Shown here in pieces: positions 32,405 to 43,629 of a stretch of 64,000 nucleotides of DNA. Origin of the DNA: Tuctoria greenei (Eukaryota; Streptophyta; Magnoliopsida; Poales; Poaceae); contig JAYESD010000001.1 in NCBI GenBank assembly GCA_036927565.1, positions 33,951,146-34,015,145 on the forward strand, read 5' to 3'. Positions within the stretch are counted from its first letter, which is position 1. Every line of letters starts with the position of its first letter. A program made the position numbers and the translations under genes. The notes under the pieces are model-generated. The model was not told the origin of the DNA. It saw nothing but the letters and a program-made list of their open reading frames with translations, and made no database searches.

Positions 32405-33341
32405 TGGTGCTCGAGTTGTTAAGTGTCCGTGTAGCAAGTGCCAAAATCATCGGCGTCTGGAGAAGTCTGAAATGATGGTGCACCTTTACAAGCACATATT
32501 TATATCGGACTACCTAGTGTGGCGTGAGCATGAGGAGATAGATCATGGTAGTGAGTCGTACGAAAACGAGAATGAAGATCGGATGGATGAAATAATGCCG
32601 GATGTTGGTTGAGAGTATGAAGAGCAGTCATCGCCGAAAGAGGTCAAGAACTTTTATAAGCTTCTTGCTGCCTCAGATGAAAATGTGTATGAGGGCACCA
32701 ATGTGACCGTTCTGCAGGCGGTCACACGACTTATGGAGTTGAAGTCTAAGTACAATTTTGCTAACAATTGCTACAATGGGATCATGAAGTTGATCAATGA
32801 TATCCTTTCGTCAAATCATAAGATGCTGACAGACATATATCAGTCTAAAAAGCTTTTGACTGGTCTGGGCATGAGTTATGAGAAGATTGATGCGCGCGAG
32901 AATAATTGCATGTTGTTTTGGAAGGAACACAAGAACAATACTCACTGCATGCATTGCAAAACATCTAGACATGTGAAGGTTCTAAATGATGATGGAGAGA
33001 AAATAAGTACAAAGGTACAAATCAAAGAGCTTCAGTACAAGCCTATCACGTCGAGTCTTAAACGGCTGTTTTTGTCTCAAGAAACAGCGAAACAGATGAG
33101 GTGGCATTTAGAAGGGATAAGAGTGATGACAAAGATATTATGGTGCATCTTTCGAATGGCGGCATGACAAGCTCTAGACCGTTTTGATCCGAAGTTTGGT
33201 AGAGATCCAATAAATGTTCGTCTTGGGTTGTCGACAGATGGTTTCACTTCTTTCAGAACCAGTAACAGTTCATACTCTTGTTAGCCTGTTTTTATCATGC
33301 CTTACAATCTTACTCTCAACATGTGCATGAAAGAAGGATAA
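32405..33341 (+). pseudogene. TNP2-type CACTA transposase, N-terminal part (broken)
   Basis: From about 32408 the frame reads VVKCPCSKCQNHRRLEK and MMVHLYKHIFISDYLVW, the Cys-rich transposase-associated domain (PF13963 type). It continues through a TGA near 32610 into a clean 160-codon stretch (32685-33167) with LMELKSKYNFANNCYNGIMK, a C-x2-C pair (HCMHCKTSRHVKV) and SLKRLFLSQETAKQMRWH, typical of TNP2 (PF02992). A one-base frameshift near 33160 moves the frame to DRFDPKFGRDPINVRLGLS and FIMPYNLTLNMCMKEG, with further stops. TatC interrupts it right after this block, before the DDE core. Start codon not determined because the 5' exon is uncertain. Confidence 0.8.
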
Positions 33342-34136
33342 TGTCAAAGTGTGCGATCGACACTTTCCCCAGTACTACTAAAGCATAGTCCGCGGAGGTT
33401 CGTATTCGGTTGGGGCGCGTGTAAGATTATGAATGAGATGATGACAAAGAGATTTTTATGTGGTTCGGGCTGCCTGAGTGTAATACCCTACTCCACGGGG
33501 TGGTTGTTGATTGTATGAGTGTGTACCTGTGTGTGTACGAACTCGTGTGATTGGACTTTTCCCTTTGTACCGTGCGGTACAACCCTTTTATAGTCCAAGG
33601 ACTGATCGTTACATTGTAAGCCTGGCTCGACATGTGGCCCTGGCGGTCTTTAATTACCTAATACACGATTTGTACGTATTAAGTATATTTAATAGTGTGA
33701 TAACGCGCTTTAATGGCGGCATTACTGGTACTAAAGGTCCTCTGATCATGTGTTATTAACATGTCATTAATGACACATAATCAGGTCTTGTAACAGCTGC
33801 TTTAACTGCCCCTTGAATGTCTATGACGTTGGAGATCCGGCAGTCTTCCCGTTGTGACTTAGGTCCGGAGGCTCGACACATGGCAGCTCTGGAGCTTCCC
33901 TCTACTAGGGCTTAGGTCCGGGGCCACTGGACACGTGGCATGACCGGAGCTTCCGTATACAGGGGGTTAGCTCCGGCCTTGTGTTACACGTGGTGGTGCT
34001 AGAGCTACCCAAACAAGGGAGGCAGACCCAGTGCTGCAGGACACGTGGGACCTTCAGAGGTCTTCAACTCGGATAGGTGGAACTCTGTAAATTTTCTTGC
34101 GGTATTGTGGGGTACCTGGTATGCAGGGTACCGACA
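33342..34136 (-). repeat. TatC 3' LTR (795 bp)
   Basis: Plus-strand ends TGTCAAAGTGTGCGATCG and GGGTACCGACA are the complement of the TatB LTR ends. The TATA box complement CTTTTATAG is near 33586. Degenerate GAGCTTCC...CACGTG units occur at 33880-34060. The sequence next to it, GTGGCCCCCAGACCCAC, is the complement of the polypurine tract. Confidence 0.9.
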
Positions 34137-34672
34137 GTGGCCCCCAGACCCACCTCTAAGAGAAATCCTTTGGGTTAAGTTATTCTACCAAAGGTGGAGC
34201 CATCTTCGATCCCGGCGCTACAGCTTCAAAGTCTTTCCATGTGATGTTGGGGCGATGGTCTGTAGTTAAATCATCGCCATGTGGCTCTTCTTGACGCGAC
34301 AAATATGATCCTGGCATGCAGATTTCACGCAACTGAAGGTCGTTGGTTCCCAAAACGAAAACCGTATCGGTTTCGAGCGCCCTGTCAGGCCGCCACCCTC
34401 GAGCTTCCAACTTCCCATCATGACAATGGTTCACCTGGTGTGATAACTTTGACTCTTCCGCCGAAGTGTACCCAGGCCCATTCGTCATTGACAGGGTAAT
34501 TTTTTGAAATGAAATCTTGATCCCGACGCGGTTTCCATCCAAGCATTGTGGAGGCTTACTTAAGAAGGAAAGCTTGCACGGTTCGAGTACTCCTTACGCT
34601 TTCCATCGAACTTGCGCTCAGAGCCTATCAACCTTTGCATAGCCCTTCCAATCTTAGCTCCACTTTGCCGTG
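34137..34672. promoter_or_regulatory. Upstream region of TatC aORF
   Basis: No gene. It holds the PPT complement (34137-34154), a block homologous to the TatA hairpin region (around 34350-34375, CCGTATCGGTTTCG) and the conserved CTTACTTAAGAAGGAAAG at 34555-34572, about 100 nt upstream of the ATG at 34673. Confidence 0.5.
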
Positions 34673-37600
34673 ATGGAGTTGGGTCTTCCCCGCAACAAGA
34701 TCAAGAACGACGAAGATCTGTCGAGGGTCCGGACCTACATGGGGTGGTCCAACGACTCCTTCAACAATGCGATCCGCTTCGGCAAGCTTCCTTCAAGAAG
34801 GAACGCACCAGAGGGACCGTCTACTTCTCGGTGTACGCCATGGTGGGTTTGATCCCGCCCTTCTCAAGCTTTCTGCTGATGCTGCTGGATTTCTATGGAA
34901 TCCAGCTTCATCACCTCGCCCCCCACTCTTTCTTGCTAGAGGCAACCTTTGTCCACTTCTGCGAGATGTGGATGGGTGTGCTGCCATGCATAGAGCTCTT
35001 CCAAACCTTCTTCACAATCCCCACTACTGAAAAAGGGACAGAGTTGATCAGCTTCTACTACTTCGTGAAGCGCAAAAACTGGCCTTTCAAGTACTTGAAA
35101 ACTTTCCCCTCCGAGAAGTGGGACAACTGGAATAAGGATTGGGTGGTCATCGCTGTGGAGGAGCACGACCGGTTGGAGTTGCCCAAGAGCCTTCCCAATG
35201 TCAACACTGACGACTGGAATGCAGTTCCAGAGTTGTCCGAAGCATACATGCCCATCCTAACAAGGATCCAACAATGCGTAGAGGGTGGAGTGACGCCTGA
35301 GATGGTTTTCGGCAACTTCCTAGTGAACAGGTGGGCTCCACTGAAGACTAGGGAGTGTCCCGTATGGGCCTTCAACAGTGAGATAAATCATAACCGGATA
35401 GAAGGCGATTTTCATACGAACTTGGATGATGAAGATTTAAAGCTCCATCTCCAGAAGTTTCAACATGGAGCCATCACTCTCGATGCCTTGACCCCGCTAG
35501 CGGAATTCCTCACTATGAACATGGTTCCGGAGGTCAGGAGGGAGCTCCAGAAAGGAATGCTGAAGCTAGATGACCTCGGCCTAGTGGAGAGGCGTAGGAC
35601 CATCAGGATTGCCATTCCCGGAGCTTCGGAAAGGGTTGTTACCACTACTCCAAGCCAGAAGGTCGACGACACCAGCAAGGGCATGGAGCGGGCCGAACCT
35701 TCTAGTCGAAAGAGGAAGTTGAGGCATGCTGATGGGAGCTCTCTCAGATCGGTTCCATCTAAGCAACCTCTTCTCCATGGCCAAGTAGAGCTTCGGAGGC
35801 CAAGCCCTCTTCGAAGCCAGCCTCCGCAAGGGGCACTAGCTCTGGGAAATCAACCTCGACCCTGGTGCCGACTTCGGGCTCCAAGTTCGTAGGTCTTTCC
35901 CAGCCGAGGGAGGTCCCGACTGAGGTGACTCCAATTGATGCGGCAAGCTCCCAACCAAGGTCCGAGGTTTCTGCCTCACCAGGTCCAGTGGGCTCCGACT
36001 TCGGACCTCAGAAGAAGAAGTTCTGCAGCAGCTCCCACCTTGAGTTGCTGTTTCCATTATTTTCCATTTTTGATTTTTTGATCTTTGCTTCTAGGATGTT
36101 GGAGAAGAAAGCCGAAGCTTTGGCGCCTATTGAAGCAACTGAGGCTGTGCAGGCAGAGGCTCCCCTCGATCCCGGTGCTTCCCCAAGTGGCGGCTGATGA
36201 CACGACAACTCCGGTGCCAGCTGTCATGATCTGGATACAGAGATGACGCCTAAAGCTCCTGTGGTAGCGTCAGACCACACAGGAAAATGTTTGTGACGAA
36301 GCACCTTCAGTCTCAGAGTTGGCGGCTGAAGTTCCTGCTTTGGAGCTAGAGATGGCAGAAGCTGCGACACCTGAGCTGGAGGTAACTGAAGTTCTGGCTC
36401 TAGAGCCTTAAATAGTTGAAGCTCCGGCACCGGAGCCAATGGTAGTTGAAGCTCCGGCCCCCCGAGCTGGAGATGGTTGAAGTACTGGCCCTGAGACGGA
36501 GGTGGTGGGGGCTCTGGGCAAAGCTCCAATGTTAGCTCCGGAGGTTATTTATTCGGAGGTGCTCATGTTAGAGTGGGGGCATCCACAAGGGACAGTGGCA
36601 GGTCCGCCACACGTAGAGCCAATGATTGAAGATCCGGCAGGGGGACCTTACTCGTCAGCCACGGAGGTTGAAGTTCCCACTGAAGGACCCTCCTCAACCA
36701 TGACGGATGCAGGAGAGCTCTCGGAGGGTGACCCTAGCGTCGTAGAGCCGCAGGGGACCACGCTTGTGCCGTGGGACCCAATTGCTATTTTTGAAGATCT
36801 ACTCCAGCCGGCGGGAGAGATCCAGGCTGGTCCGGAGCCAATTCATTTGGCATTGTCTATCGACAATGCCTGCTCCAGTCTCCGCCAAGTTCAGCTTGCC
36901 TTCGACTATGAAAGCAAGACTCTCGAGGAGGAGCGCAACACCTTGAGGCGTTGGCGCAACAGGCTTCACTTTGAGACGAAGCTAACACAGTAAAGGCTTG
37001 CAGACCAGCAGGAATGGGTGGCCAAGGAGAAGGCCTGGCTAGCGCTGATGGACCGCTTGCTGAACGAGCGGGAGGCTTCCATTAGGGCTCTCGACGAGAA
37101 GACTCCAGAAATTTTCGAGCATGCTCGGGAGACAAATGAGGCTGCTGATGAGCGTTAAGAAAGAGCTGAATGATATACTCCTCAAGCGTCGAGAGGCCCT
37201 CGACGAGAGGGAGGAGAAGCTCTTGGAGAAGCAGGAGGATATTTTGAAGAGGGAGGAGGAGCTCACCCAAAGGCTGTCTCTAGGGGAGCAGAGCTTGGCA
37301 GACCGCATCAAAAAGTTTGAAGAGTGGTGCAAGCAAGAAGAGCAGAAGAATTGGTAGGTGGGTCAGGAGCTCTCCAGGAGAGAGACTGAAGTCTCCATCA
37401 GGGAGGAAAAAGTGAGGGACGGGGAGAAGGATCTATCGAACCGCTGGAACCGCATCCACCTCCAGGAGATGGAGCTTGCTGACCGTGAAAAGCAAGTGGC
37501 TAAAAGTATTCAGCAACATGCCAAGGAGGTCGAGTGCGTCGCCTGGGAAGGTTTGGAGCTTGCAGCCGCCTAAAGGTCGCTGGAGGAATTGAGGAATATG

Positions 37601-37968
37601 AGTGCGAATGAGTCCCAACAAGTATGGGACTTCTTGGGGCATTCTAACAAGGCTTTGGTGCCACTTGGCTTCAGTCCGGTACGTCTGGCTAACCCGGAGC
37701 CGAAGCTGGACAAGGCACTGGTGGCATTGAGCTCTACCAGCAACAAGTTGGATGCAATGGGTGACGTCATCGTCGACCAACTAGAGACGGAGGGGAAGTC
37801 TTTGGCCAAGAACGTCGTCGAATATGTGCTGATGTGTTCCTAAAGCCGGGACCCCCAATTATCTCTAGATCCGATGGTCGAAGGACCCATCCTTGAAGAA
37901 GAAGATGCCGCCAGGGCCAGCGTTCAAGAAGTCGCTAAAAAAGTTGCCTCATTTTTCCATAGGACCTA
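34673..37968 (+). pseudogene. TatC antisense gene (aORF): Transposase_28-like domain plus coiled coil
   Basis: Start ATG at 34673 (MELGLPRNKIKND). A one-base deletion near 34795 shifts the frame, after which a long open stretch to 35892 gives the best-preserved copy of the domain: VGLIPPFSSFLLMLLDFYGI, FVHFCEMWMGVLPCIELFQT, FYYFVKRKNWPFKYLKTFPS and CVEGGVTPEMVFGNFLVNRW, then SRKRKLRHADGS. The exon junction near 36030 is damaged: sequence found inside the TatB intron is fused to coding sequence, so the donor is deleted. Exon 2 (from about 36098) has the acidic region, the LALSIDNACSSLRQVQLAF block, and coiled coil in pieces (36502-36993, 37121-37573, 37589-37843) ending FFHRT near 37968. Confidence 0.75.
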
Positions 37969-39509
37969 GGACCTCCAGTAGCTAGGACCTTTTTCTTTTG
38001 CCTTTCACTTGTAATCCTCATTTTGTAATGCAATCCTTTGAATGAATGAAATCCAATCTTCTTGAATGAATGAATTCCATTTTGTATTTGTCTTCAATGC
38101 ATTTTCCTTTATAATGTTGGCCTCCTGGTAGATGTACACAATTTGATTGCGAACATGTACCAAAAGGATTTGATAATGTCTTTATGACTTCACTTCTTGC
38201 TCGTAGCTAGAACGATAGCTTCGAATTCCGAGGTTTATCTCTGACATCTCCAGGGACCCTATGTGATGTCTACAACGAGCCTCCTGGGGGTTGTTGGAGC
38301 TAGGTAGGTCCGACATCGCCCGCTATCAACGCTTAGGAACGTTGACAGCGGGCCCCCTGGCGGCTGTCAGAGCTAGATAAGTCTAACAGCACCTACTGTC
38401 AACGCAAAGAAACGTCGACGACGGGCCCCTGGGGGTTGTTGGAGCTTGTTAGGTCCAACGGCGCCCACTATCAACACTTAGAAACGTCGACGACAGGCCC
38501 CCTGGGAGTTGCTGGAGCTAGGTAGGTGCGACTCAATGCTTAGAAACGTCGACGGCGGGCCCCCTGGGATCATCGGAGCTTCCTGGTTTTGACGGTGTCC
38601 ACTGTCAACATATAATATGTCGAATGTGAACTCCCTCTGGGTGATTTCTTCACCATCTTCGTGTAGATTCGCCATTAATTCTTCACATTGACGGCTGGCC
38701 CCCAAGGCTGTTTTCGGGGCTTGGTAGCTCCGAGGATGCCCACTTTCAACGTATAAAACGTCGACGGCAAGCCCCCAGGGGGATGTCAGATCTTAGAAGC
38801 TCCGGCATCGTCCACCATCGTCATGATTTTTTCATTTTTCCTGCGCATTAAAGATGAGAAAAGCAGTAAAATTCATCATCTCATCTATAACTCGTTTGTG
38901 ACTTACTGTTCTTATTTGAATTTTAAATCCGAAGGAACTCAACATGATAACACGTAAATTGTAATCTATTCAGATCCGAATGCCTTCTGGACCCGCCCTA
39001 CTAAGGCTTGCCGGAATATAGGTAGAGTGGCGTACTTAGGGTGCTGGACCTGTCTAAGTCAATAGCGCACTCCAGACCTGTCATTGGCTTTGGCGTTCAG
39101 GCGACTAGACCATCTAGCAATTCTAAGATCCAAAAAAGATCAACAATATAACTTGTATAACTTGGACTAAATCTCAAAAAGAATTGCACAACTTCGTTAT
39201 AGGCAAGAAGGAAAATATAATAAAAGAAACGAGCCTGTACAAAATTAATGCACGTGGAGTCTTTTTCACACAACAATATCTTTCATAATAGGTCCGAATT
39301 ATAGGGGAAACAAGGACACACTTAGGGTACGGAACCATGCCAAGTGTGCAATTCATCTTGTTCTGACCCAGGGTAGGTAGCTACACTCAAAGTACAACGA
39401 CCAAGTTAAGTGTGCTTGAACTGTCCGAAACCTCCGGAGGGGTCCAGATGTTCTTCCTGAGGACCTACCCGACTCTGTTCATAGACTCCAAATTTACATT
39501 ATGTGTAAT
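37969..39509. other. TatC spacer, including a roughly 75-bp minisatellite
   Basis: No gene. At about 38276-38780 there are six or so units of 70-80 bp. Each has a GGGCCCCCTGGG(G)GTTG-type core, then GGAGCT...GTCCGAC and ACTGTCAACGC...AACGTCGACG. TatB has only about two units at the matching place (13130-13260). The remainder matches the TatB spacer in reverse up to 39509, where CopB begins. The last five bases, GTAAT (39505-39509), would be one copy of the CopB TSD. Confidence 0.7.
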
Positions 39510-41381
39510 TGTGAGACCTATGTGTGCTGAATACATTGGCTTGTAGTGAATACATTTGTTTTGATGATAAAAGTTTTGAATTCTGCAAAAACACCTTTTT
39601 AGCAAGGTCCGAATCTAGCTCCGAGCTACAGCAAGGTCCGACAGTAGGTTCAACTTGTTATGGGTAGCTCTGGCTACGTCAGACAATAAGGTTCGACTTG
39701 TTTGTCCAGGTCCGACTTGTTGGCAAGTTCCAACTAGCTCTTGGTTAGCTCCGGTGAGCTCTGTTTTTAGCTCCGGCATGTTTTTGATAAGCTCCGACAT
39801 GTCTTTGCTAAGCTCCGAGTTGCTTTTCTTAGCTCCGGCTTTGGGTTGACTAGTTCCTGCTAGTTTTTGGGAAGCTCCGGCGGATGCTTGGTTTTTGGTA
39901 AGCTCCGGCACTAGGTCCGACTAGCCTTGGTAAGCTCCGGCTCAAGGTCTGGTTAGTTTTGGCAAGGTTCGGAGCTAGTCTGCAATGTTTTTGCTTTTAA
40001 CCTGTAATGTTTCATACTTGCTTTACATCTTTGGAAAGATTGCTTAGTATTCATGTGCTAAGTTTTTGGTGCATTTTGATTGATATAGATGATATTGTTT
40101 CTACTGTGGTTTTGCAACATGCTTATGTGAGGCGCTCACGTAAGGTGTTGTGTTCGGAACTGACGTCAGTCAAGTCGCGGACTTGGGCTCGTATGGATTG
40201 TTTGTTTGTTCATGTGCAGGTGTTGCTTGAGTTCAAGTCATGGCTGGTGACAGGATCCCTTGGACTGGTCTCAGGGAGGAGATGAGGTTCTAACAAGCAA
40301 GTTCAGAAGGAATTGTGGTTGAGCGGGTCAGGAGGTCGCACAGGATGATTGAATCAAGGGCAGTGCATATGAAGGTCAAAGGAAGGTGTTCGCACGTATG
40401 CATATGGTGCATGACGTGGCAACATGGTTCTGGAGACGGATTAAGGAAGGGAGATCTGATTGGAAGAATCGGATCGTACTGGATGACGACTTCGGCTGCT
40501 GGCTGAGTCGGTTATGGCTCGGTATGGAAATATCGAGTTGGTTATGGTAGATTTCATGTGCTGCACGAAAGTTGAGTTGTGTTTGAAAATACGGGATGTG
40601 TTCCAAGTATGTTAGGAAGTCTCAAGATTGTTTCTATCTTCGTATAGGAAGATCTTGAGAAGTTATGGTTAGATGGGATTCGTGATCAGGGTAGGATCAG
40701 AATCCGGATCCGAGTTGAGTTGGCATGAGGGCTGGTTATAAAAGCAAGGGAAGGCCAAGACTCGTGTAGCAACCGACACAACAGAGAAGGGTTGCACGAC
40801 GACTTTTGGGCTATTCCTATTGTTCTCTATCAAATAAAATTCGTAGTTGAAAGGAACTTTTGTGCCTTGTTCGTTCGACTTGTTTCATACAAGTTTTACT
40901 TGTCGAGTTTTTGTTGAGTACTACCTTTCATAGGTGGTTTTATCGTAACACGAGTTTTACAGATCCAATTGAGATGATTTTTTTGGGTTATCTTCAAAAC
41001 TTGATTGTCTATCATCTATAAAAATTTCACGGTCATTGTATCTATGGATTCTGATCTACACGAATTTCTTTGCAGCGTTCTAGAACTGTTTTTTTCTCGG
41101 GTAGGACAGATTGACCTTTGTTCGATCTTTTGATCATAACTTGAGTTTCTCTCGACGGATTTGAGTGATTCTTCTTGTGTTTTCTTCATGACTTTATTAT
41201 ATCTGATATACATCACTTTTGCCACAGTTAAACACGTTTAGATTAGTCTCACACACAATTTCTTTAACAAATCGTTTTTCTGCCGAAGGGGTTGAGATTT
41301 AATTGTTTCCGCTACGTAAGATTTTTTAAATCTACCATTCACCCCCCTGTGGTAGCTTTTCACGTGCTCTTCGGTCCTAAA
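39510..41381 (+). repeat. CopB 5' LTR (1872 bp)
   Basis: Begins TGTGAGACCTATGTGTG and ends TCGGTCCTAAA, where the CopA LTR has ...GATCCTACA, so the terminal CA is mutated to AA. The U3 array of GTCCGA/AGCTCCGG units is at 39600-39970. Confidence 0.88.
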
Positions 41382-41383
41382 AT

Positions 41384-41395
41384 TGGTATCAGAGC
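41384..41395 (+). other. CopB primer-binding site (initiator Met tRNA)
   Basis: TGGTATCAGAGC, two bases after the LTR end, complementary to the 3' end of plant initiator methionine tRNA. Confidence 0.9.
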
Positions 41396-41442
41396 TTTGG
41401 TGCTCTAATATTTGTGATTTGCACGTGTTTTGACTACTCGTC

Positions 41443-43629
41443 ATGGTGAAATACTCCGCCAAACCTTGTGTGTTTAGTGGTATTGATTTTTAGGTTTGGA
41501 AGGCACACATGGAAGCTTTTATCCCGGCTCAAGGCTTCACAATATGGGAAAAGGTATACAAAACTTACGAAGTGCCACTCAACGATCAAGTTACGGCTAG
41601 AAATCTACGGGATGTCGACAACAACAACAAAGCCCGAAACTTGATCATCCAAGGACTCACTCAAAGCGACTTCGATCGTGTCGCGCACCTCCGATCAACA
41701 TACGATGTTTGGAGAGCTCTCTGTGATTATCAAGAAGGATCCAACACAATCAAGGAGGTAAAACAAGATATGTTCAAAAAGGAATATATGCGTTTTGAGA
41801 TGCAACTCGGTGAGTCTATCGATGACTTCTTTGCCCGCTTCAATAAAATTCTCAGCAACTTACGTAGTGTCAATGTTAACTTTTCTGATGCTGAGAATGC
41901 TAGGAAACTTCTTAGTGCATTAGACATGTCAATGTGGGAGATGAAAGTAACATCTATTCGTGAATCAACTGTCATGAGTTCTCTAAATTAGATATGCTTT
42001 ATTCTAAACTAAAAACTCATGAAATTGACATCTTATCATGCAAGAACCCAAATAAGTCTATTGCATTTGTCTCACAACGTGGTCTAGCTCTGGCCAATCA
42101 TCATCTTGCAATACTCTTGCTTTGTTCTCCTCACTAACCCTGGAGCAGATCGAGGAATTTCCAGAAGAGGAGTTAGCACTCATCTACACTAGATTCTCAA
42201 AAGCATTACAAAATGTGAGAACTAGAAGGAGAGGAAGCTTCGAACCTCAACGCTGTTTTGAATGTGGTAAGACAGGACACTTTCGTACAGAATGCCCTAA
42301 CCTTTCAGGTCCGACTACTCGTGAAGAAAAACAGAACAAGGTCCGAACCACCTCTGGAAATCCCAACAAGAAGAAGAAGGGTACCATAGGACGCAAGATG
42401 ATTAATAGCTTCATCACCGCACTTCAAGAGCTCAGTTCAAGTGACGTAGACTTTGAAAGTGATGAAGATGATGATGATTTGGCCAACATATGTTTCATGG
42501 CGGGCAAAACAAGATCAAGATCAAGTCAGGAGGATGCAGAACACAACAGTGACGACGATGAGGTATGTTCTACCTGCAACGAAATGTGTGATGCTATTCT
42601 CGTGCAACTATTATTGTCAAGAAAAAGGACAAAAAGCTTAGGGATAATGCTGCTAAAATTGAATCACTAGAAACTGAAATCAACCGTTTAAAAACTTTGA
42701 TTCCTAGTGATGATGCATGCCCCTGATGTGACTTAATCTATGAACAATTGTCCACATTAAGAAGTGCACACTTCTCCACTCTAGATAGACTTGATGAAGA
42801 AATTAAAAATAACAAAGAGCTTGCTGCATTTAATGATAAAAACTTAAAAGATGCTTCTTGTTCAACAGATGATTTGCATTGTTCTGCATGTGATAATCTA
42901 GATAAGAAACTAAAAGATGCAGTGAATGAAATTTCCATTCTGAACAATGCTTTACGTTCTCATGAAGTTAAATATTGTTCTAATTGCAAATTAAAAGGAA
43001 GAACTTCATGTGGAAATTGCCTAGAATTGTCTAAAAAGCTTGATGACATGAATAGGATGCTAGAGCAGTTTTGTGTTGGGAACAAAAATCTAAACTTGCT
43101 ACTGAGTTCATCTAAATCATGTAATGATAAAATTGGTTTAGGTTTTGATTCTCATGTTTATTCTAAAACACATCCACCTCAAATTGTAAAAACATTTTTA
43201 AGAGGTTTAATCAAAACCGTCCCTAAACAAAAGGATGTGATCTTTGAATCTGCAGGAATGCTTTCTAACTCTGTTTCTAATGCTGGGTGCTCATCTAGAC
43301 ATGATTACAAAATTAAATTTCATTGTACTTATTGTGATAAAGATGGTCATGTTGTAGATTTTTATTATAGACTAGCTAAACAAATTAAAAAGGATAAAAT
43401 GTCCGCTAGATCTCATAACCTTCATGCTAAACCTAAACTTAGAAACATGCAACTTGCTTTAGTGAGTCAGAAATTTGAAAAGGTAGCTTTGAGACCTTCT
43501 GGTAAAAAACTCACAAAAGCAGCTCCGGTAGCTCCGATAGCTTCGAGAGACCTCGGACCTTCTATTGCTCCATCCGGAGCTTTAGTTTTTGCCTCTGGAC
43601 CTTCTGCTTTTTCCTCCGGAGCTACTGGT
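41443..43629 (+). pseudogene. CopB gag (broken)
   Basis: ATG at 41443 (MVKYSAKPCVFSGIDF) is followed by TAG at 41491-41493 in place of a Gln codon kept in CopA. The UBN2-type region (41509-41991) and the knuckle CFECGKTGHFRTECP (about 42252-42298) are clear. Then come an acidic stretch (about 42440-42570), a coiled coil with CSNCKLKGRTSCGNC (42748 onward) and a second cluster CTYCDKDGH (43324-43350). Frameshifts occur near 42000, 42590 and 42725. The last homologous bases are at about 43628. Confidence 0.8.

Larger units (their letters stand above)
31379..33341 (+). mobile_element. CACTA (En/Spm-type) transposon, 5' part
   Basis: Begins CACTACAGGACACGG at 31379. The next 180 bases carry subterminal repeats of the type ATG(C/T)GTCGGTTCAA (31402, 31490, 31530, 31560), usual for CACTA ends. 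Further in is a GC-rich leader with a predicted splice donor (ACTAAG|GTAAAA, about 31975), an AT-rich intron-like stretch, and a TNP2-type transposase. TatC cuts the element at 33341/33342 and the remainder is beyond TatC, outside the window. The bases before it are GTG, a possible 3-bp TSD copy. Confidence 0.65.
39510..43629 (+). mobile_element. CopB: 5' part of a Copia element of the CopA family
   Basis: 5' LTR (39510-41381), PBS and gag are homologous to CopA, on the opposite strand. At about 43628, within the Ser/Ala-rich end of gag, the sequence stops matching CopA and ChrA begins. Pol and the 3' LTR are absent from the window, so this copy is truncated. Confidence 0.88.
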
